A stretch of DNA of 64,000 nucleotides, taken from assembly GCF_000237925.1 (NCBI RefSeq), contig NC_031495.1, forward strand, positions 21,162,435 to 21,226,434, in the 5' to 3' direction. Within the stretch, counting starts at the first letter, position 1, and every line of letters starts with the position of its first letter. The DNA is from Schistosoma mansoni. Taxonomy: Eukaryota; Platyhelminthes; Trematoda; Strigeidida; Schistosomatidae. Below, piece by piece: positions 42,181 through 52,350 of the stretch. The notes beneath the pieces are model-generated. The model was not told where the DNA came from and ran no database searches. It saw nothing but the letters and a program-made list of their open reading frames with translations. The position numbers and the translations under genes are program-made.

Positions 42181-43319
42181 GATGAACGTGCGTCCCAACG
42201 TCACGCTCTCACAACACACACACACACACACCATCGCCATCACACAGTCACCTCCACACCAACGCAACCACACACAATAATCAATACTCTGTCGAATTCA
42301 ATCGACCGAACTGAACAATTCACACACGTCTCACTCACCTTCATCACACCATCGACAATCTCACTCATTCCCAACAATAACAACGAAAACAACAATTTAA
42401 CAACACCAACATCCACGACTCCTGAATCACAACATATTCACCAAACACTACAACACCAACTAACTAACACACCTACTCAATCCACATACACATCAACCAC
42501 AGCTACGTTGACACTCACATCGGTAAGTGCATCACGTCAAACCGATGTTTCACCGACTGTCTCATTCCTTGTTCTCATCGTGTTCTGTATTTATTAAATT
42601 GGACTATGTTTGCAGTTCGTAGTTAGCACATCATTTCGACTAATTGTAATTGTCATATTGGCGTCAAGATCGAGTCAGTTGGATATTTTTGCAAGTGAGG
42701 ATTTCTTTGAAGACTACATGGAGCTGTTTGAAATCTGGTGCACGACTGGAACAGATATTAAAGATGGTGAATTCGCAGCTGACTTCCAGACATTCATTGG
42801 CAAAGATGTGTATAACCTGATAAGGCATCTGGATTTTCCAGAGAATTCAGTTCCATTGTCATAGGAATCTCACAGTGAATTACTACTTAATCATGTGCAG
42901 TGTGCTAACCAAATACCTGACGAATTGTTGACCACAGAATCGAAGTGCGGAGATTTGTACACAACTCGAACACTCTCTTAATCTCATGCTCAGATAGAAA
43001 ATATCGAGACCATGGAAACAACAACCGATTCTATTACCGCTGAGAAGTTCAAACATCAGGAGAGGAGACGAAATCTTTCAGTACAGAAATGCCAGACAAT
43101 ATACAAATGAAACAATAACAAAACTGCTTCAACAACAAAAATATTCGACCGAACATGGAGTGATTACAGACTGCTGACGTCACATACTATCAAGGAACTG
43201 ATCTCCAACAATCCAAGAATATTCAAAAATCTATGGTTCGTATGCACATCAGCCACATCAACCAAATACATTACAAGGATTCAGGTGAGTCGGTTCCAAT
43301 TTCCGTTGTGAATTACAAT

Positions 43320-44042
43320 TCTAATGTGTAAATTCTGGATCACTAATTTTTATACTCAATTTGCGCGAGCGCTTCTGTCTCACGAAGTGCCACATCGTTT
43401 ACTTGGTGATGAATCTGTCAGTGGTAAACTGTTCATTGTGTCTCTCTTCTTCATCAGCATACTGTCAAACTCTTAAACCAATTAACATTTCGCTGAACGC
43501 GAGTCGCATTGAGAACACTTCATCAACTCTGTAAACCTCAGTAGATGGATGTATGCAGTGGTCATTGACTTGATTTTGTGATGCCGCAAAGATTTCATTG
43601 TAGTTCAAAATATTCCAGTTCGACCCATTCATTTTAGTCGGATTTCATTTGAGATGTTTGTATTTTGTGTATTTTATTGAATTGTACGTTCCCTGATTTG
43701 TCATCATAATATGCATTTGGTCAGTTGGATGTAATGAGTTTTTCTGTCTGTACAAAATAGGCTGCTGATTCTCCACTATTTGTTACCACTTATGTTTTGG
43801 GAATGCACGTTGTTGACAACCCCACAATTTGTTGTGGGATGATGTGATAATATTTTGGAAATATTTTGAGAACGGACTGTATTTACGAAGCAAATTCAAT
43901 ACATACTAGATGAGAGTTTTCTCAACAAAGTTCTGTATTCATATTGCTTGGTTATTTCTGAACGAGTCTGACAGATGTTCGTCCATTCGTTGATGTGTTT
44001 CCCCACACTATGTTTAATAAATCTATCGCATAAAGAGAAGCT
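43320..44042. other. Right flank of the array, low-copy
   Basis: For about 40 bp past 43319 a diverged trace of the unit continues (AATTCTAATG..., then TATACTCAAT), then similarity ends. Bases 43366-43472 are a diverged copy of the short EVPHRLLGD module described at 44460. The rest shows no gene I recognise. Confidence 0.6.
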
Positions 44043-44814
44043 GAATTTGTAGACGCACATCAAGGAGGTAAACGCAGGTAATTTATATTTTGTTTGTGCA
44101 GATATCACTGGTTGAATGCGAAGTGCCAATAAAATGTTAGCTGCCCAAAATGTCTTATTTAATGGTTTCATTAATCTTTCATTCACGACGTCGCCAGTCA
44201 CATTGACGCTTAATTTTGGTTTGAGGAATAAGGATCAATATCTGTAACTTATTTCGCTCTCCACGCATGTAATTTTCTAAAAGTGCTCCTCAACTAATCT
44301 ATTACCAGAATTATGCCATTGAGGATTTCCTACTCCCTCTTTGTGATATCATCTAAGCAGATGTATTTTACTCTGCGGTTAAGATATCTGACCAATTTTA
44401 TTTTGTAGCGGATGAGAGTAAAACTATAGAGGTAAGTGTATAGAAAATTGTAGTGTTTTATCTCTGTGAACGCTTCAGTTTGGCGAAGTGCCACATCGTT
44501 TACTTGGTGATGTATCGGTCAGTGGTAAACGATTCATTGTGACACTCTTCTTCATCAATACACTGTCAAACTCATTGATCAGATTTTTTTCCAAACATTT
44601 GGCCAATAACATAATCTCGGTGGTGAAACGTCATGTGACAGTAATGAGACAAGTCGAAGTTTCTTCTTGAGTGTTTAGGAACGATACAATCTTTTTTAAG
44701 TGTTCTTTAATTTAATTTCATTGACGGTTTCAGAGATTCGATCAATTATTCCCCTAACTTGTTTTGTTCATGTGTGTGCGAGTAGGTTATATAGTTGGCG
44801 GTCAGAAACTGTTT
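44043..44814. repeat. 772-bp direct duplication, left copy
   Basis: This block recurs at 47858-48629 with a constant offset of 3815 bp and no difference noticed by eye. It ends in both copies within GTCAGAAACTGTTT. It contains a short frame at 44488-44670 that could be an exon but has no recognisable domain. The small secreted-peptide gene lies immediately to its right and is not duplicated. Confidence 0.95.
44460..44670 (+). repeat. Short repeated module with frame EVPHRLLGD...
   Basis: A segment starting near TCTCTGTGAACGCTTCAG, with a plus-strand frame reading EVPHRLLGDVSVSGK then FIVTLFFI, occurs here, in the duplicated block at 48275-48485, as a third copy at 48640-48770, and more diverged at 43366-43472. 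The first ~30 codons stay open in all copies, though amino acids differ. It could be an amplified exon or a non-coding repeat; no family recognised. Confidence 0.5.
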
Positions 44815-44990
44815 TGTGTTGGGTGAAACAGATTCTGAATCTAAAATGGAAAATGACTGTTGTTTGGCTGACCTTAACACGTTGGCCAATCGTCGTTAAT
44901 TTGTAAATCTCTGGTCGTTCACTGGTTTACAACGTGACCAGTAAAATCTATATATACTCTAGAGCAGTATTAGAAATCAGTAGGAGAACA

Positions 44991-45219
44991 ATGTCGACAA
45001 ACAGCTTTAGAACGCGTCTCATCCACTTTTTATTTCAAGCAGTGTTGACGGTGTCAGTATTGGTTCAGATGTTCGGAAGCGTCACCAGTGAGCCACTGTT
45101 ACGTAAGTTGTTTCCATGTTGATATTCGTTGAGAGCAAGTTAAAGTGAAAGAATTAAAAGATATTCCTTCTCTCGTTTCAGGTGAACGAAGACACATGAA
45201 AATGCTTCGTTTGGGCTAG
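44991..45219 (+). CDS. Putative two-exon gene for a small secreted peptide precursor (49 aa)
   Basis: Exon 1 (44991-45102) starts at ATG in AACAATGTC and encodes a typical signal peptide: MSTNSFRTRL, then a hydrophobic stretch at about residues 11-30. A likely signal cleavage site follows VTS, before EP. The exon ends TTAC|GTAAGT. A 79-bp intron (45103-45181) ends TCGTTTCAG. Exon 2 (45182-45219) continues in phase 1 to TAG. The predicted mature part is 16 residues, EPLLRERRHMKMLRLG: very basic, with a dibasic RR and a final glycine. Two overlapping AATAAA signals lie at 45262-45272, 43 bp past the stop. Architecture resembles schistosome micro-exon (MEG) secreted proteins or a peptide-hormone precursor with a C-terminal amidation glycine. 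Homology not recognised; upstream exons not excluded. Confidence 0.5.
45103..45181 (+). other. Predicted intron of the small secreted-peptide gene
   Basis: Consensus GTAAGT donor, 79 bp, pyrimidine-rich end TTCCTTCTCTCGTTTCAG. Without splicing the frame of exon 1 stops within the intron after eight residues. Confidence 0.5.
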
Positions 45220-45261
45220 TTACTACAAACGTATATTGATCCTCATGTTGTTAAACAGTAT

Positions 45262-45272
45262 AATAAAATAAA
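45262..45272 (+). terminator. Polyadenylation signals (AATAAAATAAA)
   Basis: Two overlapping AATAAA hexamers downstream of the exon-2 stop, the expected place for 3' end formation of the small peptide gene. Confidence 0.5.
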
Positions 45273-47857
45273 CTATTATCATTTTCTGAAGTACCTTCTT
45301 GTTTATTGACATTAAACTGTTCTGAGATGTTGACTGCTTGAATAGATAGTTTAGCAAGCTTTTGATTTAAAATCTCTTGTCGATCATCGGTATACGACAA
45401 GAATAGAGAAATCTAATCACGCAGTATAAAAGTACTGAAAATGTGTAAAGTATCTGTGAACAATTCAGAACCAGTGTAGATATGAAGATCTTAATATTAA
45501 ACAATGCTTAAGAGGTTTTGATAAGTTCTAATGCTTGTGAAACTGGATGCAGAAAACAAAGTGAGATGATGTGGTATTTCTCCAGAAATCGAAGCGAACA
45601 AAATGGATTGCGTAATATTTACAAAAGAAGTGCCCACATTAATCCTTCACACTAAGCCAGGGAAAAGCACTGATGGATGGAAAGAGAATTTTAGCTTGGA
45701 TTATATAACGTTAGATTAGAGAAGATTGTCTATCAAAATAAGCAATATATTTCTAAGCAACAATACAATAGTTCGGATTGATACTTTCAAATAGACTGAG
45801 CATGGAGAAGGAAGTTAGTAATTAAATAATGTAGTAATTGTGTACTATTCAACATCGATTCACAAAAGCTCAGATATCCGTTTTCCCACTCACTGTCAGG
45901 TTACAAGTATATCACTATTGCACTACAAAAACAAAAATAATAAAGGTCAAAGATGATTTTAATCGAAGATTTGTATTTATTGGGGTAAGGATAAAGTGAT
46001 AACCATCTCTTTCTGAACACAGATCCGGTTTTAGATTTCTATTTACCACTGTATCAGCTAAACGAGGAGAGGCTTCACCATTTTGTCTGTCGATAATTTG
46101 AGAGATTGGCTAATGTCAATAGCATGTTTGCTATCAATTAAGTGTTGAGATATGGCACTGTTACAAGTTGTTGCATCTTTCGGTATCTCAATCTTGTGAA
46201 CGTGCTCGGAGATGCGAATGTGTACAGTTCTCTCTGCTCACATTATTTATGTTGTCTCGGGATACAGTGACGATTTCAAAACTAGGAAATTCATTTAGAA
46301 CATAATATTAAATGTGATGTGGGGCATGAGTAAATACAGACTTCTGACAACTGTGGAGCAGACGTTTGTGATTACTTACCAATTTCGAGTTGCACATCGC
46401 CATGCACTTTACCTTCATAGGCACCTAAAATATCATAGTGAACTTCACAGACACATGTAAACACGCAGAATTTGATGGATGAAACTCGCTTTGAGGGTAG
46501 TTACTATCATCATTCATCATTCTTAATGTCAGTGATATCGAATACTTCGAAGATAATTTATTTCATAGTGCTAACCAGAGGAACAAAAATTAGCTGATTT
46601 TAAAATACGACTCAACAATCTCATCATACAAAGTTCTTGTATGCAACCATATTTTGAAAACTTGTTATTTTCAAAACAATGATATACGGTGACACGTATG
46701 AGGTGAATTAAATTGGTTAGTCTGGTGAAAATATAATTCTTTACTAGCTTTCTAGGGAGTCGATGAATATCATTAAAATATATGTTATTGTACTTCACCT
46801 TCGTCTAAACAAACAATCTCTTGCTGAGAATAACTCTAGACTAAACTGTGAAAAACGTAGACGTAAAATAATTATGTAATTTGATTAGATAAATGAGGTC
46901 TTGTAAGGTGTCTACACTGATTTTGTCATTTTGTCTCGTTCACTCATAAACAATATGGTGAATAAGTGTTCTTCGCTACTGTGCATACTTCTGTTACAAA
47001 AATTTTCAAAATATAATTTATGCGTATTCTATAATGAGACATACTCGAGATTGAAGTATTTTATACGTGTTATCCGTAATTATTGTATGTTAACTAGTAA
47101 GGAATTCGGAAATTGATGATGTCGGCTGTCATAAAGGCCACATCTGTTTTAATTCTGTAGTTTGTAGAAATTAAAATATGTTACTTCGTGAAAACACTAG
47201 AAAGTAAGCAAGTAGTAGTAAGTACATATATAACTCATGAGTACACGAATCGGAAGAACGCGGCAAAAGTGTATTATATTTTTTCAGCAGCCACAACACT
47301 GGATGTCTCAGAGATTCCAAGATGAACCCAAACCTAAATGATCACGGCCTCTCGAGTCTGACTGAACCTCAAGAAGTTTCCAAGTACACATTTATGTGAC
47401 ATCATTCTGTATGCACTGCCTTCAATAATACTATTTCTGAGCTGCTTTAACTGACGTTTCTCCAGAAATCGTAGATACGAGTATCAACGTTAGTCGAAAT
47501 AACTGTAGAACACATGGAAGCAATTGTCTCGTCAATATTTTGCGAATCATATTTCGATCATAAAAGGTGGTATTTGTTAGGGCATTGCCAAACTTCGAAT
47601 GCTTGAGGGATCTTTAATATTTTGAAATGTAAGCTATTGATCTTGTGATGACATCGTTTTCGCGGATATTCGGCATTTGAGAACACTGTCGGCTGTAACA
47701 ATAATAATAATTTATTCTCAAATAACAGTTTGTTACATGAAGCATGCCAATTTACAGGCAAGATCAAATTGTTACAACATTTACAATTTTCGTTGTAGTA
47801 AATTACACAGCTGGGTTGATATTGTATAAGATTTGAATGTAAATTGTTTTAGGAGCC
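45273..47857. other. Low-copy AT-rich interval, no gene recognised
   Basis: Short open frames on both strands lack domains and start context. A small (AAT)n tract lies near 47700. Nothing else was seen that I can support. Confidence 0.6.
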
Positions 47858-48629
47858 GAATTTGTAGACGCACATCAAGGAGGTAAACGCAGGTAATTTA
47901 TATTTTGTTTGTGCAGATATCACTGGTTGAATGCGAAGTGCCAATAAAATGTTAGCTGCCCAAAATGTCTTATTTAATGGTTTCATTAATCTTTCATTCA
48001 CGACGTCGCCAGTCACATTGACGCTTAATTTTGGTTTGAGGAATAAGGATCAATATCTGTAACTTATTTCGCTCTCCACGCATGTAATTTTCTAAAAGTG
48101 CTCCTCAACTAATCTATTACCAGAATTATGCCATTGAGGATTTCCTACTCCCTCTTTGTGATATCATCTAAGCAGATGTATTTTACTCTGCGGTTAAGAT
48201 ATCTGACCAATTTTATTTTGTAGCGGATGAGAGTAAAACTATAGAGGTAAGTGTATAGAAAATTGTAGTGTTTTATCTCTGTGAACGCTTCAGTTTGGCG
48301 AAGTGCCACATCGTTTACTTGGTGATGTATCGGTCAGTGGTAAACGATTCATTGTGACACTCTTCTTCATCAATACACTGTCAAACTCATTGATCAGATT
48401 TTTTTCCAAACATTTGGCCAATAACATAATCTCGGTGGTGAAACGTCATGTGACAGTAATGAGACAAGTCGAAGTTTCTTCTTGAGTGTTTAGGAACGAT
48501 ACAATCTTTTTTAAGTGTTCTTTAATTTAATTTCATTGACGGTTTCAGAGATTCGATCAATTATTCCCCTAACTTGTTTTGTTCATGTGTGTGCGAGTAG
48601 GTTATATAGTTGGCGGTCAGAAACTGTTT
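47858..48629. repeat. 772-bp direct duplication, right copy
   Basis: Partner of 44043-44814. It is followed at once by GGTGGTAGTAGTG and a partial third copy of the EVPHRLLGD module (48640-48770), so the right junction is itself inside repeated sequence. Confidence 0.95.
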
Positions 48630-49129
48630 GTGGTGGTAGTAGTGTTTTATCTCTGTGAACGCTTCAGTTTGGCGAAGTGCCACATCGTTTACTTGGTGAT
48701 GTTTCGGTCAGTGGTAAACGATTCATCGTGACACTCTTCTTCATCAGAACACTCTCAAAATCATTGTTCAACTTCTTTTCACCAAAATTCTCATTAAAGA
48801 CTTTATATTTGTTTTCGATGTGATGACTGTATAGGTCTAGTCTGCCGAAAATTTTATTTAGAGACCTGTTTGCAAATTTTACTGTGAAGAGATCTGCTAA
48901 AATTAGACCCATAACAAGTGCATCATTTAGTCTATATTAGACATTATTTAGAACAAAATTACGACATCAAGTGAAACTATGTATTGTCTATCACTATTCA
49001 CACACTCGATTTTGAAAGAGAAGAGTCCGATCAAATTGTTTTAATATTTGTACTTTACAGATCTGAACAGAAACCTGCTCAAGAATCAATCCAACGCAAT
49101 CCTTCACACTTGACTACTCCACACAATTT

Positions 49130-49190
49130 TTTGTGTTTTCGATTACAATACTAATGAGTACAATCTAGTTCACACACAGTCCATTCTCAT
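49130..49190 (+). repeat. Diverged fragment of the array unit outside the array
   Basis: GATTACAATACTAATGAGTA, followed by CAATCTAGTTCACACACAGTC, matches the unit segment around the second (CA)n tract (for example 1225-1275), with short CA. It lies 5.8 kb from the array end and may mark an older, decayed array edge or a parent locus. Confidence 0.5.
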
Positions 49191-49600
49191 TTATCTTTAT
49201 TGTCATTTGTTCTCTCTCGGTTTCTTTTTTTCTGTTTCTTTGTTCCTTTTTTCAATTCGATGTCATGATATCTTTACTTTTTCTTGTTGGCAATAGTCAC
49301 TTCTTTTTTCCTGTCGTTGAATTTGTGTTTCCTACTTTTTTTCTTATTAGGTATTTTGAAATTTTTTGGGTTGCTTTTTGCTTTTCTTTTTATTCTTTTT
49401 TGAATCCATTCCTCCTGCTTCGTGTTTTTTGCGTGTGTATTTCACTGATATTGTTTCATTTAGATTCTCACACTCCAAGTGCTATCCACATGTTTGAATT
49501 CTGTTATTTTCGCCCACTTTTTATGATATCAGAATCTTCTTCGTTTTTATTACTTTTCTGGTTTTATACTTTGCTGTTTTTCTAGACAAGAATGTCTAGT
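49190..49600 (+). other. T-rich pyrimidine-biased stretch
   Basis: Long runs of T and C on the plus strand. The 106-codon frame here is Phe/Leu-rich purely because of composition, so I do not call it a gene. Confidence 0.6.
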
Positions 49601-49729
49601 CGTGCTTTTCTCTGAATGGTGATGATTGGATTCATGATTCTATGCTTTTATAAATTGATGCCAGCAATATATTTCCCAAGAATATGTTACAAATCAAGCT
49701 CAGATTTCTAAAAAATCTGAACGCTTTAC

Positions 49730-50025
49730 AATACTTTTAATAATTGAGATCATGAATCAGTTGAAGCTAGACTACCATGGAAAGCCTAGAAGCACTGGAC
49801 GGCCGTTTCATCCTATTGTGAGACTCCTCAGCAGTGCACATCCACGATCCTACTTCACGAGATTTAAACCAAGGACCTATCAGTCTCGCTCGCGAGCCGG
49901 CATCCAACGGTGTTAATGTTTAACTTCAACCGATACACGAAATTCAGCGTTACGTCCACCATTGTCTTCAGTGAGTTGATATCTCACAACAGACCTGGTT
50001 GAACTCCACTGATCACTGCTTCATA
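49730..50025 (-). mobile_element. Hammerhead-bearing SINE-like element, copy A
   Basis: Read on the minus strand it starts near GAAGCAGTGATCAGTGG, passes a damaged tRNA-like part (a B box remains near TTTAAATCTCG; the A-box segment is missing compared with copy D), then a hammerhead motif, and ends in ATCTCAATTATTAAAAG. It belongs to the same family as 54078, 55248, 62131 and 62530. Confidence 0.75.
49792..49837 (-). ncRNA. Hammerhead ribozyme motif, copy A (weakened stem II)
   Basis: Helix I GCACTG/CAGTGC, core CTGAGGA, stem II GTCT...GGAT (pairs only with two G-U wobbles), GAAA, mini helix III AC-GGCC-GT and cleavage triplet GTC are all present in type-I order. Confidence 0.6.
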
Positions 50026-50851
50026 ATACGATTTGGAAAATTGTATGTCTACGGTCTCTTTGTCTTATTGGTCTCTGAATCCAGTGGTCATCAGTTGGAT
50101 ATGCTATGTCATTAACTTTTCCTTTACTCCACACTCAGAATGGTAACTTCATTAGACAATCAACTGTAATTATGACACCAGCAACCGCGACAAAATTTGT
50201 TGCTTCCTACTGGTGGATCTGTGAGGCGAAATTTTCGTCTATCTCTTGAAGGTTTGTTAATTTTTTTAGTCTTCTCCTCATGCATTGTCTCAGTTGGAAC
50301 AAACAATCTTGTCGCACTGACTGTGAATTTTTTTTCAAAATCTTGATAAAGCTGAGTGTTCGTAATCAGTCATGACAGCTGATGAATTTCAAGTCAAGGC
50401 CATTTGATCAATTTGTTAAATATGTGCATTGATGAATTCATATTTTTGTCGTTTATTTGAACGTAAATAAAGATAATAATCGTATAGAAGTTTGTAGCTT
50501 GAAGTGTTTAGAGTTGAGTGAATAAAAGTCTCGAAACCTTGACTGTTCCATTAGCTTGCCGTTGAAGACACTGCTCTAACAATTATAGATTCATAATTGT
50601 ATAAAACAAATCAAAATTTGTCTTTCAGTATGTCCGCTATCATTTGAAAACGAATTCTTACCGCTTACAGTCATCTTATATACAGACAATATTCTCATTG
50701 TACCCAGTGTTTTTGCACTCGGTAAAAACCCCTGGTTGTCAAACTGTACCCAACGAATTGTTTTTCTATCCGAATCACAGGTGAAAAAGAAATAAAGACG
50801 ATTCGGTAGAAAATCCTCTTCATCACTATATCGCTTAGCAAAGCTGTACAA
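50026..50851. other. No gene recognised
   Basis: AT-rich DNA between the SINE copy and the RTE fragment. The open frame at 50591-50851 (minus) has no recognisable domain. Confidence 0.5.
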
Positions 50852-51468
50852 TAACTTACTTACATACTTTCACCTGTTACTCCCGATGGAGCATAGGCCG
50901 ACGAAAAGCATTCTCCAACCCACTCTGTCCTGAGCCTTCTTTTCTAGTTCTATCCAGTTCTTGTTCATTCTTCTCATGTCTGTCTATATTTCTCGGCGTA
51001 ACGTGTTCTTTGGTCTTCCTCTTCCCCTTTGACCTTCAGGATTCCATGTGAGGGCTTGTCTTGTGACACAGTTGGGGGATTTCCTCAATGTGTATCCTAT
51101 CCACTTCCAGCACTTCTTCCTGATTTCTTCCTCCGTTGGAATCTGGTTTGTTGTCTCCCACAGTAACTTGTTGCTGATAGTGTCTGGCCATCTGATCCGA
51201 AGTATCTTGCGTAGACAGCTGTTAATAAACACTTGTATCTTGTGGGTGATGGCTTTCGTAGTTCTCCACGTCTCCGCTCCATACAGTAGAACTGTCTTCA
51301 CATTTGTATTGAAAATTCTTATCTTGGTGTTGGTTGACAATTGTTTTGAGTTCCAGATGTTCTTCAGTTGTGAATATGCTGCTCTTGCTTTGCCAATCCT
51401 CTCCTTTACGTCTGCATCAGATCCACCGTGTTCATCAATGACACTGCCCAGATATGTAAAGGTTTCCA
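50852..51468 (-). mobile_element. 5'-truncated RTE-clade (SR2-like) LINE copy
   Basis: This is the 3' end of an RTE element. It encodes the region after the RT catalytic core ([63 protein letters not shown]) and ends in the short TAAG/GTAA-type tail typical of RTE. It matches 57603-58208 closely along its whole length, so both come from one recent subfamily. Coding continuity holds to an early stop at RREI* (50984). The 5' truncation point at GGTTTCCA (51461-51468) abuts the Penelope-like fragment. Confidence 0.9.
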
Positions 51469-52350
51469 TATGGGAAACCTCTAACAGAAGAAGCTTAAGC
51501 ATGCCATCGATAGTACCACACTCTACTGTAGATACTTGGATGACACTTTTCTTGTTTGCAACAATCACAAGCACTCCATCAATCTACTCAGTTTGTTTAA
51601 TAAAGCACACAAGGATATAAAATTCACCATGTAACATGAAGTCGAAGATAAATTCCATTTCCCAGATATTGGAATTAGACGAACATCAGTGTGTACATTA
51701 CAAAGATATGTTCATCACAAAAACACAGAGTGGACTATATCTCAATTACTACAGTTTCTGTCCATTGAGTTACAAAAAGGGTATTGTCAGAACCCTTTTT
51801 GACCGCGCACGCGAAATCTGCTCAGATGAGTGTCTGGAAGAAGAACTGGCCTTAATCACCAAGTGCCTACGTGAAAACGCATACCCGGAAAAATTCATCC
51901 ATAAATACGCAAACACCAACCGTCAAGTAAAGTATGATCGAGTGGAAAAGAAAACATGCTTCTTATACCTACATTTCAAAGGAGATGAAATCGCTGGAAT
52001 AATTAATCACAGACTTAATTCTGCATTGAAAGCGACCTACCCAGCAGCTAAACTGACAACGGTGTGGGAAAATAACTGCTCACTCAAACAAGCTAAATCG
52101 ACAGCCCTCTTTTCTCAGTAGCTCCAACTCCATTTACCAATTTACATGTACGTGCCAAAGCATATACATTGGAAGAACTGAGAGAAGAGTACATGTTCGC
52201 ATTTCCGAGCATGTTCCTAAGAAACTGAGGCTGCGAGCGACCAGGGCTCTCAACTGTGCAATAGCTTGGCATTTACTCAACACTGGGCACACCATTGACA
52301 TTTCTCATGCTTTCGAAATCATTAGCAAACAAAGAAGTACAACTTCCTAA
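51469..52350 (+). mobile_element. Penelope-like element fragment (RT end plus GIY-YIG nuclease)
   Basis: The left end is 5'-truncated inside the reverse transcriptase. The RT catalytic box YLDD (51533-51544, in [15 protein letters not shown]) is followed by the frame at 51636-52121 (SGLYLNYYSFCPLSYKKG, LFDRAREIC, CLRENAYPEKFI). From 52129 a GIY-YIG type endonuclease end follows: CTCQSIYIGRTERR, then EHVPKKLRLRATRAL, stop at 52350. RT followed by GIY-YIG is diagnostic of Penelope-like elements. At least two frame changes (near 51660 and 52120) and stop codons make it a dead copy. About the last third of the usual ORF is present. Confidence 0.85.

Larger units (their letters stand above)
1..43319. 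repeat. Tandem satellite array, about 1.755-kb unit, 25 units (last one partial)
   Basis: The same unit recurs head to tail without interruption. Taking the tRNA-like 3' end as register, unit lengths are mostly 1750-1762 bp; two neighbouring units are 1732 and 1731 bp. In plus-strand order a unit holds a tRNA-His-like sequence (on the minus strand), a (CA)n tract, about 330 bp of C/A-rich G-poor DNA, a GTAAGT donor-like and TTTGCAG/TCTGCAG acceptor-like pair about 93 bp apart, a broken gag-side retroelement remnant, a CAG|GTGAGT donor-like site, a second (CA)n tract, and a unique 3' part. Units differ by scattered single-base variants and CA-tract length. The left end lies outside the window. 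The right end is abrupt at about 43319, inside the part after the GTGAGT site. The function of the array is unknown; a heterochromatic or sex-chromosome satellite is an inference. Confidence 0.97.

Noticed and set aside
1-43319. CRISPR-like or rDNA-like array.
   Set aside because: The period of about 1.75 kb without short repeat/spacer structure excludes CRISPR, and no rRNA sequence is seen in the unit.
1-43319. Firm assignment of the array to the W chromosome.
   Set aside because: Nothing in the sequence shows sex linkage; read-depth data are needed.
48664-48912. 82-codon minus-strand frame.
   Set aside because: Antisense to the repeated EVPHRLLGD module; no domain.
49265-49585. 106-codon Phe/Leu-rich frame resembling membrane segments.
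   Set aside because: Produced by a T-rich stretch; no start context, no splice support.
51048-51620. 190-codon plus-strand frame, and similar at 57794-58189, 58906-59307 and 58977-59387.
   Set aside because: Antisense or out-of-frame shadows of the RTE reverse-transcriptase ORF.
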